Numbered from the stretch's first letter, positions 43,737-54,018 are shown. The stretch is DNA of 64,000 nucleotides from Bin87 sp963666865 (GCA_963666865.1 OY763072.1:2542001-2606000); one strand, 5' to 3'. Notes: a model not told the origin generated them from the letters alone. Program-made: numbers and translations.

Positions 43737-46331
43737 TCAGTCGTCGTTGTCTTGGAAGACAATCCTGACGGAGCGTCCGCTAACGCTGTCGAATCGACGG
43801 TCCAATGTGGCATCCGGGAATTTGGGATGTGGCCCGTTGTAGTGCTCGGTGCTCACTCCGTAGTGTGCCACGGCCACTCGATCACCTGACTGATCGTCGT
43901 TTTCCTCGTTGGCCACGGTGATGGTCACCGCAGACCAGTCTTCGGGGAGCATCTGGCGGGTGTTCCACCATGCCAGTTGTTCCTCCACTTGGTCTATTAT
44001 TTCCCAGTCTCCGACAGCTTTGCTGCTCAGAAGCACCGCCTTCTCAGGGGCTCGATTGAGCCCGACCGTGAAGGTTCGTGTCTGACCTTCCGGCACCACC
44101 AGGTCGGTGACGCTAACGTTCACGTGTCCCCCACGGTTGGGCAGGGAAGCCATCGTGTACATTGGGTTCGGCCACATGCCTTCGCCGAGTTCGTTCCACG
44201 GGATGACTCTGAAGTCAAACTCTTCAGTGCTCTGGCTGACGGGGCAGTTGAGTCCCGTCAGGGTCACTCTGGTGACATTGCCACCTACCTCGCCGTTGAA
44301 TTCTTCGATGATCGTGTTTGAATCGCCGTTTGCGTTGGTCGACTCATTGACGCACTTTTTCACGCCGTCGTACACGTAACGTGTGATGGGGCGGCCACCA
44401 TCGTATGCTGGGTCCCACTCAAACGTGACGGAGTTGGCGCTGATGCTGTCGATGCGCACGAACGGAGCCTCGGACGGAGCCCACTGGCTTTCGCCTTCGG
44501 TGGTCGTCATTTCCTCGTTTCCGTTATGACCCAAGCCGATGTTGTTGCGGGCAACTACCCGGATCCCGTAGTTGGCGCCGGTGTACAGCCCGGTGACCAC
44601 GTGGGATTTCTGCGCGATGCTGCCCGATAGGGTGACGGCTGTGTTCCACTCGGCGGCGTCTACTGCCGCCTCGTAGGCGGCGGTCAGCGGGTCCATGGCA
44701 TCTAGTGCCGCATGGAACTCACGGCGCAGCCGTTCAATGGTTGCCGCGTCGTCGTTTCGTGACTCCGCGTCGCGCAGTGCGTCCCTGGCGGCGTCAGCCG
44801 CATCGCCTGCGGCTTCCAGCGCTTCTCTTGCAGTACGCTCCGCGGCAGTTTCAGGGCGTTCGACTGTGTAGTCCTTGGTCTGAATCACGTACTGGGTGAT
44901 GGGAGCGCCGTATTCCGGCTCTTCCCAAGTCACGGCGATCTTGGCGTTACGGCTGTTCATCGCTTCGCCCTCGGCCAGAGGTACGGGTGCTACGGTTACG
45001 TTGCGCACCATGTCGGGGGCGCCCCGCCTGGTCTGGATGCGTACTGGAGTAGACCATGCGCTGGAGCCGTTGGCATTGTGGGCCAGTGCCCGGTAGTGCA
45101 GCACGGTTCCGCTCGGCAGGTACTTGTGGGTGACCGAGAGTTCGCTCGGACCCAGATTCCATCCGCATTGGTACGGGTTGTACCAGTTTAGCCCGTCGTC
45201 GCTGCATTCGACTTCGTAGCCTTCGACTGGGTCTATGCCCCCGGCGTCGCTGTGGGCGAGGGTCAGGGTCACGGTGGCTTCGTTGTGGATGATGCCGCTG
45301 GTCGTTGCGGTCATGGTCGGCGCGGTGGGCACTGCGGAGACTCCTGCCGTCACTGGATGACCTGCGTTGCCCCACTCGCCACAGCCATTGCGGTTGCAGG
45401 ACCTTACCCGATGCCAACGGGTGTTGCCTTGGCCGACTGAATGGTGGTACGAGGTGGTCGTAGCCGACAGGTTCGTGTTCAGGTTGATGTAGGCGTCGTC
45501 TTCGTCGCGTTCGGAGTACTGTATCTCATGCTTGGTGATGGGGTCGTTTTCATCATGGTAGACTTCCCACTGCACGGAGATGACGGATGTGCCGGTGGCG
45601 AACGACGACACCCAAGGAGCCTGTGGTGGCCATCCCCGCACCGTGGCGCTGACGATGCTCGACCACTGGCCGGCTTCGCCGTCGGCGTATTCCGCGCGGA
45701 CGCGGTAATACCACGTCATACCCGCAGTCAGCCCCCAGTCAGCATATTCGCGCGTTTGGTCGGCGTCCACGGAGCCCAGGTATTCCCAGTCGTAGCCAGC
45801 GTCTTCAGGAGACTGGTTGGCTCTTCCCGTAGGGGACCTTTCGACTGCGTACGCATATACGTAGGTGTCGTTGGGCGCCGCCGCTTCGTCCCACGCGAGC
45901 AGGACGTCGCCCGGCGTGTCCGAGCTTGCCGTCAGCGCGACTGCGGAACTCACGCTCAGCATTGTCTGTGGCGGCTGTTGCGTCGGCGTCGGGGTCGACT
46001 GAATGGGCGTTACAACCGGCGGGAAGGACTGCGCTACGGCCCCGCCCAATCCCCTTATCATCACTGCGATGACTTGATCCGCTCCTGGCCCGGTTATCGA
46101 GCTGGAGCCGCTGTCTGAAACTGGCAGCCATCGTTGGCCGCCGTCCGTGGAGTACACGTACTCGGTGACCGAACTGTCGGGCGCGTTCCAGCTCAGGGAA
46201 AATTGATTCCCTTGAGAGTAGCTGATGAGAGGCACAGCTGCCGCCAGTCCCAGGGCGGCCAGCCCTGCTGCGACGGCCAGCGTTGCCTTCGCGGGCCATC
46301 TGTTTGGTCTTTTTCTGATTTTCCGGAACAT
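43737..46331 (-). CDS. Secreted FN3-repeat protein with a C-terminal Calx-beta-like domain
   Basis: The ATG at 46331 has AAGGAAGGA just upstream; the frame extends further but without support. The 864-aa product has a signal peptide (AVAAGLAALGLAAAVPLIS) and about six FN3-like domains (FSLSWNAPDSSVTEYVYST, then SVQWEVYHDENDPITKHEIQ, AVTWEEPEYGAPITQYVIQ, VTFEWDPAYDGGRPITRYVY). A coiled, Ala-rich insert separates two of them (AREALEAAGDAADAARDALR). The last ~130 residues (VVPEGQTRTFTVGLNRAPEK, then WSAVTITVANEENDDQSGDR) look like a Calx-beta calcium-binding domain. It has no C-terminal anchor and is probably secreted. Confidence 0.8.
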   Translation of the reverse strand: MFRKIRKRPNRWPAKATLAVAAGLAALGLAAAVPLISYSQGNQFSLSWNAPDSSVTEYVYSTDGGQRWLPVSDSGSSSITGPGADQVIAVMIRGLGGAVAQSFPPVVTPIQSTPTPTQQPPQTMLSVSSAVALTASSDTPGDVLLAWDEAAAPNDTYVYAYAVERSPTGRANQSPEDAGYDWEYLGSVDADQTREYADWGLTAGMTWYYRVRAEYADGEAGQWSSIVSATVRGWPPQAPWVSSFATGTSVISVQWEVYHDENDPITKHEIQYSERDEDDAYINLNTNLSATTTSYHHSVGQGNTRWHRVRSCNRNGCGEWGNAGHPVTAGVSAVPTAPTMTATTSGIIHNEATVTLTLAHSDAGGIDPVEGYEVECSDDGLNWYNPYQCGWNLGPSELSVTHKYLPSGTVLHYRALAHNANGSSAWSTPVRIQTRRGAPDMVRNVTVAPVPLAEGEAMNSRNAKIAVTWEEPEYGAPITQYVIQTKDYTVERPETAAERTAREALEAAGDAADAARDALRDAESRNDDAATIERLRREFHAALDAMDPLTAAYEAAVDAAEWNTAVTLSGSIAQKSHVVTGLYTGANYGIRVVARNNIGLGHNGNEEMTTTEGESQWAPSEAPFVRIDSISANSVTFEWDPAYDGGRPITRYVYDGVKKCVNESTNANGDSNTIIEEFNGEVGGNVTRVTLTGLNCPVSQSTEEFDFRVIPWNELGEGMWPNPMYTMASLPNRGGHVNVSVTDLVVPEGQTRTFTVGLNRAPEKAVLLSSKAVGDWEIIDQVEEQLAWWNTRQMLPEDWSAVTITVANEENDDQSGDRVAVAHYGVSTEHYNGPHPKFPDATLDRRFDSVSGRSVRIVFQDNDD

Positions 46332-46635
46332 GATTCCTTCCTTTTGTGCCGGTTTGTCTCGCTTTTTCGCATTGCCGGGTATGGGCTGGTCCTGGATCTG
46401 GGCATGTCCCGAAATCTGAGGTTTTGTGATTGCGTTCAAGCTCCGGTGGTTGAGATGCCATCGTCCCGCCGCACATCTCCGCACCGGATACGGAGATGAG
46501 GCAACGGATTGCGCCGGCTGGTGCGGACCAAGCGCAGGACAAGCCGTCTCCCGCGGTCGCTTGTCCTGCGCTTCTCCACACGCCGAGCGGCGCCGACGAT
46601 CAGTCAGACACCTCGGCGGAAGGCGGGAACAGCGC

Positions 46636-47886
46636 TCATTCCGTGGCGACGGTCATCACGGTGGACTGTCCCGCGCCCACGCCGTTCACGGCGCGAAGCT
46701 CCAGCAGGTACGTGGTACCGCTGTCCAGCCCCGTCAGCGTCCAGCTGCGCTTTTTGCCGTTGCTCGTCACCGCGCTCAGCGACACGTCCACCCATTCCCC
46801 CGGATACAGCCGGTACTGGTACCCAGTCAGGTCAACGTGGTTCTCTTGCCAAGACAGGCTCACCTGGTCCGTCCCCACGCCCTGAACGATGTCGGCGTTC
46901 CAGAGCGGCGTCGCGTGCGCGGCCTTGTCGCGCGCCAACGAACTCCGGCCAACATCGTTGTAAGCCTTGAGATGGTAGGTGCAGACCCGGCACGAAGACC
47001 CGCCAGTTACGGTGGCGCTCAGGCTGCCGTCGGCTTCAAGCACGACACCCGTGAGCTTGCTCCACTGGCTCTTGGTGCTGCTGTCCCACTTGATGCGGTA
47101 CACCCAGCCGGCGATTTCCTTAGCGTTCACGGGCTGCCACGACAGCATGGCCGACGAACTGCTGGTGGCAAAAGCGGAGAATTCCTCGGGGGCCGCGGGT
47201 TCCGGTGGCCTGGAAATCACGCGGTTCACGGCGCCGGCGCCGGCGGCGTTTACGCCTCGCACCTGGAACTTCCAGGTCCGACCACGGTGATCGCTGTCCA
47301 CGGGAACGGCGTGCTGCTGGACCAGGCCGACGGACTGCCAAGGCTTGGTCACGATCTCTTCACCCTTGACCGCCCAACGGACCTCGTATCCGCCCACAAC
47401 GGATTTCCGAGGCGGCAGCCAGGACAAGGTAATCGTGCTGTCGCCACGGGCAACCTCGACCGACCGCGGCGGCCGCGGCACGTCCAGGTAGGGCACCGCA
47501 TGCACGGTGGCGTAAGCGCCCTTGACGGCGCCGGCCACGGCGCGCAGCCTGACCTCGTAGTCAACGCCGTTGGTCAGTTCGGCAATGGTGTAGGACACCG
47601 TGGCTGCGTCGCCGAACGCCGTCCAGGGCGTGGTTGGCGTGCCGTCGATGCGCTTCAGCTGGTACTCGTAGCCGGTCACGTCCAGTCCGTTGTGCGTGTC
47701 CCAGGAAAGGGCGATGGAACCGTTGCCCGGCGTTGCGGCCAGGTTCGTCGGCGCGGCGGGTCCCGACTGGCCCGCCGCCATCATCAGAACCGCCAGCACG
47801 GACAGTGCCAACACCAACGGCGCAATTCGCCAGGATCCGACTCGGCCTCCGAGTGGTCGCTGGCGTAGTATTCGTTCCAGTGTCAT
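46636..47886 (-). CDS. Secreted FN3-repeat protein
   Basis: The 416-aa product starts at an ATG with AGGAGG seven bases upstream. A signal segment (LVLALSVLAVLMMAAGQSG) leads into four FN3 domains (NGSIALSWDTHNGLDVTGYE, STITLSWLPPRKSVVGGYEV, SAMLSWQPVNAKEIAGWVYR, QVSLSWQENHVDLTGYQYRL). It follows the same style as the larger neighbour 300 bp downstream on the same strand, and both may derive from one duplicated surface gene. The 360 bp between 47887 and 48246 is a divergent intergenic region in which I see no gene. Confidence 0.82.
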   Translation of the reverse strand: MTLERILRQRPLGGRVGSWRIAPLVLALSVLAVLMMAAGQSGPAAPTNLAATPGNGSIALSWDTHNGLDVTGYEYQLKRIDGTPTTPWTAFGDAATVSYTIAELTNGVDYEVRLRAVAGAVKGAYATVHAVPYLDVPRPPRSVEVARGDSTITLSWLPPRKSVVGGYEVRWAVKGEEIVTKPWQSVGLVQQHAVPVDSDHRGRTWKFQVRGVNAAGAGAVNRVISRPPEPAAPEEFSAFATSSSSAMLSWQPVNAKEIAGWVYRIKWDSSTKSQWSKLTGVVLEADGSLSATVTGGSSCRVCTYHLKAYNDVGRSSLARDKAAHATPLWNADIVQGVGTDQVSLSWQENHVDLTGYQYRLYPGEWVDVSLSAVTSNGKKRSWTLTGLDSGTTYLLELRAVNGVGAGQSTVMTVATE

Positions 47887-48246
47887 TTACAATCCTCCTG
47901 TAATGGCCTTGTTGTTCTTGGTTGTGGGAGACTGCCAAGCGGCGACAACGTTATGTTAGGGAGTTGCCCCGTGCGCCCTTGCAAATCGGCGCGTCTCCCG
48001 GGCAACCCAAGGCCCGAAATTGAGTATGAAACCGGCGATTTTGCGCTGGATTTCCGCCAGTGCAGTGAGACCGCCCACCGCCTGGAAAATCCCTGGTCAC
48101 ATTGCCGTCAGCGACAACTACCGGTGGGGTGGGCAACCCTTGAAACCGCGGTGGTTAACGGGCAAGACGGTGCCTGGGCGATCACCATAATGTGGTTGGA
48201 CCGCTCCGCCGTCGGCTTGAACGCAAACCGCTTGACCTTTCTCGAC

Positions 48247-49270
48247 ATGAGCAACCTGCTGCTGACCGCAACCCTGATTGCCGCCGCCGTCGCCACGGTC
48301 GCCTGCGCACCTGAACCCGCCTCCGTTGCTCCCACGCCCACGGCGTCCAGAGCAGCCACGGTGTTGACCATGCCGAGCGCTGACTCGTGCCTGAACGCCG
48401 AGGCGCCGTCGCCACGGCCCCTGGATTCAGCCGCCCACGTCTACGACACGGCGGTGCATTTCCTACCTGCACCGACACGCCTCTGGCATCGGCCGCGAGC
48501 TGCGTGGGGACGAGGACCGGAATGCCCTGGCGGTAACCGACGATGCGGTTTACCGTCTCTGCATCCAGGGACCCGAGAACTGCCTCCGTGAACAACTTGC
48601 CCAGGCCGAGGGCAAGGCGGAAACGCTGGCTCTGCTTGCCACCAGGGGAGCCTACGCCTACGACCGCGCCCGGCAGTGCCTGATCCGGGAAGGGGTGCGC
48701 TACCAGGGCCGGGGGCGCCCGGAGACCTACGACGAACGGATTGCCGTCCACCTGGTGGGCGCGGTGCTACCCGTAGGGACGTTGCGGGACACGGACTACT
48801 ACGGCCAGACTGACCCAGAACGGCTCCGTCGTGCCGAGGCCAACTGGCGGCGTTGCTACGACAAAGTCACCGGCCAGCCGCCGGCCGCCGCCGGAATTGC
48901 AGAACGGGTGGAGGACGACCTGCTCACGACCATCGACTGCGGCGATGGAGAGACGCACAACCGGCGCGACGGGAAAAGCCCAGCCGACTAACCCACCGGC
49001 GCCGACGCCAGTTCGCACAGCGGGGCAGACCGAACGCTGCCGAACCAGACCCACGATGTTGGCGAAAAGGCCGGCGACGCCGAGACCGATGAACCGGCAT
49101 TTGGGCGTGCCGTAGGCAGCGAGATCGGTACGGATGCCGCCAGTCCACGGTTCGACGGCTACAACGCCATGGTGCAAACGTCCGAGGACATTCAACGCTT
49201 GGTGAAAGCAGTACACGAGGACTTCGTTGAAGCGCTGGACTGCGGAGAGGCCTTCCCCGTAAACGAGTAG
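48247..49270 (+). pseudogene. Lipoprotein gene with a frameshift and an internal TAA
   Basis: The start encodes a lipoprotein signal (LLLTATLIAAAVATVACAPE). After AHVYDTAVHF (near 48455) the reading moves to the next frame: YLHRHASGIGRELRGDEDRN, then YDRARQCLIREGVRYQGRG and RAEANWRRCYDKVTGQPP. At 48989 a TAA interrupts KSPAD-stop-PTGADASS, yet the same frame stays open with similar composition to EDFVEALDCGEAFPVNE and a TAG at 49268. Two lesions in one gene suggest true decay. Family not recognised. Confidence 0.6.
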
Positions 49271-49429
49271 AATGAGCCCCCAAGCTCCGGGAGAGAGGGA
49301 GGAGAACGCCATAACGACAGTACCCGAGAGCCCCGCATCCAGTGCCGCTACCGAGACGACCAAGACCGACAGTGCCCGCTTGACGCCCTCGAAAGAGAGG
49401 AATTCTGCAAGTTCCACCTGCCGGAGTAG
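49271..49429 (+). pseudogene. Scrap with a CxYR...C...FCKFH zinc motif
   Basis: In the frame ending at TAG 49427 the sequence reads HNDSTREPRIQCRYRDDQDR, then QCPLDALEREEFCKFHLPE. The pattern C-x9-C-x11-C-x2-H is the small zinc motif seen at the N-terminus of many pentapeptide-repeat proteins. There is no start codon in frame after the preceding stop, so it is a fragment or uses an unusual start. The reading frame is shared with the broken gene before it. Confidence 0.35.
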
Positions 49430-49715
49430 TTCGTTGTGCGCATCCCCTTCACATTGGGGCGGGTTTCCACACCGGAGACCAGAAACGCCCAGGATGAAGT
49501 CCAGCTCGAGGAATGGGCCTGACGTACTTGACGAAATCGGCAAGCTTATTGCCCCGCAGCGCAACTCCATTAGTGATTGAACCGCGATGGCATGCTGGCT
49601 ACACTGCCTCCCCAAGAGCCCGGGCCGCTGGAAACCGGCCGCCGTTCCTGTCGCCCAGTGGCTACGCGTAAAAACGAATTGGCGCGGTGTCGCCGCATTC
49701 TGGACAGTTCCTTCA

Positions 49716-50528
49716 ATGGTTGGTAAAGCTGACGGTCGTAGGGCGGACCAGCCGACGTCATCGGCGCCGGGACGTATTGGTCTGCTCTGGTGGATCCTGC
49801 TTCCGCTGGTCACAACCGCCTGTGGCGTCTTCACCTCACCCGAGCCGCCGGCCAACCAGCGCTATTGGCACGACGTGAACGAGTTTGTCGTGTTCCACTG
49901 GGACGCTTCGGCGCGTGCAAGATCCTACGTCGTCTACCTCGGCAGCTGCGAAGGCCAGGACACGGCAGACGACCCTCAGGGCTGTTCTGGAGACAGACTC
50001 GGAGAAACCCGCTCCACCACCGCCGCAGTACGCGTCGGCAATGACCTTTATCCCGACGACTGCGCCAGCGGAAACCCCTGCCCGACAGTGAACGGCATCT
50101 GGGTCGTCGCCTGCAACCGCTTCCGTTGCTCCGAGCACAACCCTGCCCTCACCGCCCAACGGCTCCTCTCCCCCGACGGCACTGTGCCGCCCACCCCCAA
50201 GGGTTTCAAAGGAAAGAAAATCGTGAAAGGAGGATCGGGAATAGGGCCGTCTGACCAAGCGTCGGTCCAGTGGGATGCGGTGGACGGCGCCACACACTAT
50301 GAGCTTTGGGTAGGGTCTGTCCCCTCTTCCGACTTCAGTCTCGGTCTGACGAAACCAGGTTACGGCTTGAGGGCCACCCGCACCGACGCTAAAACCCATC
50401 TCATCGGCGCACACGAAACTCCCACTAACGCGGGCTTCTGGGGCGAATACGCCACTACCAGCTGGAAGGTCAGGGCGTGCACCAAGGCTGGCTGCTCCCC
50501 GTTCTCGAAAACCGTCACAATTGAGTAG
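49716..50528 (+). CDS. Lipoprotein with two FN3-like domains
   Basis: From the ATG at 49716 the 270-aa product has a lipoprotein signal (LLWWILLPLVTTACGVF). An FN3-like domain follows (NEFVVFHWDASARARSYVVY) with several Cys (GSCEGQ, QGCSGD, DDCASGNPC, ACNRFRC), then a second FN3-like domain (ASVQWDAVDGATHYELWVG, then WKVRACTKAGCSPFSKTVT). Cys pairs suggest disulfides outside the cell. An earlier in-frame start at 49587 gives a long extension before the signal and was not used. The broken methylase gene ends only 42 bp downstream on the other strand. Confidence 0.68.
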   Translation: MVGKADGRRADQPTSSAPGRIGLLWWILLPLVTTACGVFTSPEPPANQRYWHDVNEFVVFHWDASARARSYVVYLGSCEGQDTADDPQGCSGDRLGETRSTTAAVRVGNDLYPDDCASGNPCPTVNGIWVVACNRFRCSEHNPALTAQRLLSPDGTVPPTPKGFKGKKIVKGGSGIGPSDQASVQWDAVDGATHYELWVGSVPSSDFSLGLTKPGYGLRATRTDAKTHLIGAHETPTNAGFWGEYATTSWKVRACTKAGCSPFSKTVTIE

Positions 50529-50753
50529 CGCACGGCGCACACCGGGTTTGCCCGCGTCCATCCAGCTACCTCAGGTCTCCGCAATGGGCTGATCACTTGT
50601 TCCTAGTATTACAGTCGCGCTTGAGGAGCAGGTGTCTGAAGGCGTCTCCGGTAGTGACATTGCATGGCGCGGGCCTGGTGTCGCCGTCTCCATCCCGACC
50701 AGTGGATGGTCAGAGTGGGACTGCCCCGAGGCAGCCACAGCAGCCGGCATAGC

Positions 50754-51648
50754 AACCATTGGTGCTAGTAAGTGTCAGAGGATGAAGTGAGCGATGGAGC
50801 GATGGATGCGTCCCTGGGCGTCCGGTTCCAACCCATTCCATTGGGTCAGTATATCGAATGCGGCGATGGCGTAAGCCAAGTGGGCCTCAAAGCCATTCCA
50901 CGCCCGATGGCGCATTTCTTTACTGCCCCACACCACTGACATCATGGCGAAAGTGGTCTCCACCGCCATGCGCACGTTCCACTGTCCCCGACGACAGATC
51001 TTGACGTTGGCCGGGTCGCCTTTGGCGCGGTGAAAGCCGGTGTCGGCCAGCACAATCATCTGTCCGTCGTATTGAGCGAGCAAGGGCAGGAAGGTCTGGT
51101 CGTGGACATTGGCTCCGGCGCAGTCCCAATCGGTAATCAGGCCCCACTGGTTCTGTACGATGCAGAGTTTACCTCCCACGATCCAGCGATGGTTGGACTT
51201 GCCTTTCTTGCCGATTTGGTTAGCCCGTCGCCCTTCGCGTATGGGATGACGCAATTCTACTCCGTAGCTGTCGGCCACCCCCAGGACGGTGGGCCCGGCC
51301 AGGAAGTAGCCGGTCCAGTCCCGTTGCGCCCGCAACCGGCGGTTCAGACGGGTGCGGCTGGGCAGTTGGGGAAAGAGGTGGCCATAGTTGTCTTTGAGCC
51401 AATGGTAGAAGGCCCGTTGCGTAACCTGCTTCATGGCTTGCAGCACGCCGATGGTAATCAGTTCGCTGAGGGAGAGGATGGCCTGACTGTGCTGGGGAAC
51501 GTCGGGCAGCGCGTCATCTATCTGGCAGTACAGTTCAGTGATAAAATCGGCGATGTTCACGAGGTTCCTCCGCTGTAGTGTAAGCAACTCACAGCATAGT
51601 GGAACTTCGTGGCATTTTCAAAATCAACTCAAACTAGCACCAATGGTT
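50754..51648 (-). mobile_element. IS982-like insertion sequence nested in the IS701 element
   Basis: Perfect 16-bp ends AACCATTGGTGCTAGT (50754-50769) and ACTAGCACCAATGGTT (51633-51648) bound the element. AGC is repeated directly outside (50751-50753 reads AGC; 51649-51651 reads AGC). Removing the element and one AGC restores the IS701 reading frame, which proves the boundaries. The element holds a single intact transposase gene and is the youngest insertion here. Confidence 0.88.
50775..51587 (-). CDS. DDE transposase, IS982-like
   Basis: The 270-aa product is intact. Helical N-terminus: NIADFITELYCQIDDALPDV, then SLSELITIGVLQAMKQVTQR and FPQLPSRTRLNRRLR. Catalytic region: VLGVADSYGVEL, GGKLCIVQNQWGLITDWDCA, VLADTGFHRAKGD, and the Glu of MAVETTFAMMSVVW. 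The layout fits IS982, though some spacing is also seen in IS5-type enzymes. The gene almost fills the element (terminal repeats 5-45 bp away). Confidence 0.75.
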   Translation of the reverse strand: MLTLQRRNLVNIADFITELYCQIDDALPDVPQHSQAILSLSELITIGVLQAMKQVTQRAFYHWLKDNYGHLFPQLPSRTRLNRRLRAQRDWTGYFLAGPTVLGVADSYGVELRHPIREGRRANQIGKKGKSNHRWIVGGKLCIVQNQWGLITDWDCAGANVHDQTFLPLLAQYDGQMIVLADTGFHRAKGDPANVKICRRGQWNVRMAVETTFAMMSVVWGSKEMRHRAWNGFEAHLAYAIAAFDILTQWNGLEPDAQGRIHRSIAHFIL

Positions 51649-51765
51649 AGCAACCTTCTGACCTCGGGCACGGTCAGCGGGATGAGCTCTCCAGGGGACA
51701 TATCCCCTTTTTACCTTCGCCACCGGCGGCGTAGGACCGGATTACCGCCAGAAAGGCATGGGCCA

Positions 51766-51782
51766 GTCCGCCTCAGGCGGAC
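51766..51782. repeat. Transposase-embedded palindrome, copy 1
   Basis: GTCCGCCTCAGGCGGAC lies in the IS701-family transposase between the codons for HITL and AHAFLAV and throws the frame. Confidence 0.8.
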
Positions 51783-52665
51783 CAGGGTGATGTGCCGGTA
51801 CCAGCCGACCCACAGGCGTACCTCGTATTCGTCCAGCCCCACTTCTTGTTTGGCCTCCTTGAAGGCGTCCTCGATGATCCACCGGGTGCCGGCCACGCGC
51901 ACCAGTTCTTCCAGCGGCGTGTCCCCAAGGCCGCAACAGGCGTAGTAGGCCAGGTCCTCAGGATCAACGATGCTGCGACGCGCCAGCAGCCAATGCCCCT
52001 GGTCTGGCTCCGACCCGGGTCCTATCGGCAGCCAACCCCAATCGTAGAGGCGCGGCCCCTTGCTGCCCTCCCCAGCGCTCAGACGTTGCCACCGGTCAGC
52101 GGGTATCTGCGAGGCCAGTTCACGGGCCGCCACCTGCGCCGAACCACCCTCCGTGTCGGCCCACAGGGGCTCGTTGTTCTTCACCGCCAGCACGTAGGGC
52201 CGGCCCTGATCCTCCAGCCACCCCCGCAGTTTGCACGATTTTGACCAATCGCATTGCCGTACACCGTATCTCCAGCTACCCAGCCAAAGGGCACCCCAGC
52301 CGCCACCGCCCGGCCGATCATCTGTTGGGCCAGTTGTGCTTTGGTATGAAAGACCATTCCTTCTGGAACTCCGGCTTCCCGCCGTCGCTCCCCGTCCGCT
52401 GCCCACTCCTGGGGCAAATACAGCTCCCGATCCAGAAAGGCCGCGCCGTGGCGGCTGCCATAGGCCAGGAACACTCCGATCTGACAGTTCTCCACCTTCC
52501 CCGCCGTGCCGCTGTACTGCCGCTTCACCCCCACTGACTTCTTGCCCTGCTTGAGAAACCCCGTCTCATCCACTACCAGCACCCCTCCGGCATCGCCCAG
52601 ATGCTCAACCACATACCCTTGCAGGTCGTCCCGCACCTCATCAGCGTCCCACTGGTACACCGCCA

Positions 52666-52682
52666 GTCCGCCTCCGGCGGAC
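52666..52682. repeat. Transposase-embedded palindrome, copy 2
   Basis: GTCCGCCTCCGGCGGAC lies in the same transposase between AGDATPDGV and LAVYQWDAD. Confidence 0.8.
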
Positions 52683-52715
52683 ACTCCATCGGGAGTGGCG
52701 TCCCCAGCGTACTCG

Positions 52716-52732
52716 GTCCGCCGCAGGCGGAC
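52716..52732. repeat. Transposase-embedded palindrome, copy 3
   Basis: GTCCGCCGCAGGCGGAC lies in the same transposase right after VERKNGW, where the family usually continues with a short Q-L-A segment. Confidence 0.8.
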
Positions 52733-53230
52733 CACCCGTTCTTGCGCTCCACCGACCCCAGCAATCCTTGCAGGTACGCCAACACGCGCTGACGAGACTC
52801 ACTGCGGCTGAAGCGATGGGCGACACGCCCGTGCAGGGCCTGGAGCCCAGCCTCCCAATCCAGCACTTCCTCCAGGGCGTCTCCTCGCTCCAGTAATTTC
52901 TGACCCATTGCCAACCCATCCACTCTCACCAGTAATCATGGGCCTATCCTACCAAAGGCAAGCGCGACTGTAATACTAGGAGGCAATGCTTGATTATTTC
53001 AATGCTGTGTGATTCAGTATCGACGATAGCGTCTCGCTGTTCTGGACCGATGATGAAAGCTTCATTGAAGCCCGATTTCAGACCGTAGTGGATCCTTCCC
53101 TTCGCGAACTCTCCGAAAGTGGATCCTTTGTTCATCAGGTTTTGGAAAACCTTAGAGGGTGTGTGACAATGGGCCAAACTGGTGCGGGTTGTTCTTGGGA
53201 TGCGGGTAGGATGCTGGTTACGCTGGCGGC

Positions 53231-54018
53231 ATGAGCAGAAAACCTTATCCCAGCGATTTGACCGATGCCCAGTGGGAGGAACTGTCTCCCCTGTTGCCGC
53301 CCGACACCGTGCGGGGCCATCCCCGGACCACGGACCTGCGTGAGGTGGTCAACGGGATACTGTACGTGCTGCGTGGCGGGATACCCTGGTCCGCCTGAGG
53401 CGGAATGCCCCATGACCTACCGCCTTGGGGGACGGTCTGGTGGTACTTTCGAAAGTGGCGGGATGACGGGACGTGGGAAGGGGTGGAGTAAGCCCTGCGG
53501 GTTCGGGAAGGGGCGGGGCGGGAGGCTACCCCCAGCGCCGCCATCATTGACAGCCAGTCGGTGAAGACCACGGAAAAAGGGGGCCCCGGGGTTACGACGC
53601 TGGCAAACGGGTAACAGGACGCAAACGGCACATCGTGGTGGATACCATGGGGTTGCTGCTGGCGGTGGTGGTTCATGCCGCCAACGTTCAGGATCGGGAC
53701 GGGGCCAAGTTGGTGTTGGCCAAAGTGCTGGGCCGTTTCCCCCGATTGCAACTGATCTGGGCCGACGCTGCTTACGCTGGCCGGCTGGTGACCTGGGCGT
53801 GGGTCACCGGTGGCTGGCTGCTGACCGTGGTGAAGCGCAAACCGGACAGCCACCGCTTCGAGGTCCTGCCTCGGCGTTGGGTGGTAGAACGTACTCTGGC
53901 CTGGCTGAGCCGTTGCCGACGGTTGAGCAAAGACTATGAGGAGCGCACGGAGAGCAGCGAAGCGTGGGTACACATCGCCATGGTCAACCTGATGCTCAAA
54001 CGGCTCCAACCCACCTGA
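53231..54018 (+). pseudogene. IS5-family transposase with stops and a frameshift
   Basis: It reads PYPSDLTDAQWEELSPLLPP, then VVNGILYVLRGGIPW, then a palindrome that brings TGA, then MPHDLPPWGTVWWYFRKWRD. A TAA follows GVE, then IIDSQSVKTTEKGG with the first catalytic Asp. A missing base in the C/G run near 53585 shifts the frame to GKRVTGRKRHIVVDTMGLLL, then LIWADAAYAG and the Glu of RWVVERTLAWLSRCRRLSKD. Inactive. Confidence 0.85.
53389..53404. repeat. Transposase-embedded palindrome, copy 4
   Basis: GTCCGCCTGAGGCGGA interrupts the IS5-family transposase between GGIPW and MPHDLP and introduces a TGA stop. Confidence 0.8.

Larger units (their letters stand above)
50609..52929 (-). pseudogene. 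IS701-family transposase, broken in several frames
   Basis: The N-terminus reads EEVLDWEAGLQALHGRVAHR. After VERKNGW comes a palindrome, then AGDATPDGV, another palindrome, then VYQWDADEVRDDLQGYVVEH and VLVVDETGFLKQGKKSVGVK, which holds the first catalytic Asp. A frameshift near 52250 leads to DQGRPYVLAVKNNEPLWAD and IIEDAFKEAKQEVGLDEYEV. A third palindrome follows HITL, then AHAFLAV. After the nested IS the end reads RLLWLPRGSPTLTIHWSGWR, with the stop inside the terminal repeat. It is dead: four or more lesions. Confidence 0.85.
50607..52975 (-). mobile_element. IS701-family element carrying a nested insertion sequence
   Basis: Terminal inverted repeats TATTACAGTCGCGCTTG begin at 50607 and, inverted, end at 52975. 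CTAG lies outside each end (50603-50606, 52976-52979), matching the 4-bp YTAR duplication of IS701. Removing the nested 895-bp element and one AGC duplication leaves 1471 bp, close to the 1467 bp of the second IS701 element at 60.5 kb. It sits in the 3' part of the Eco57I-like gene. Confidence 0.88.

Noticed and set aside
38100..50000. cas genes that would belong to the CRISPR remnant
   Set aside because: No protein in the window shows Cas1, Cas2, Cas3 or Cascade motifs. The Cas4-like nuclease domain at the right edge is better explained as a RecB/AddB-type C-terminus.
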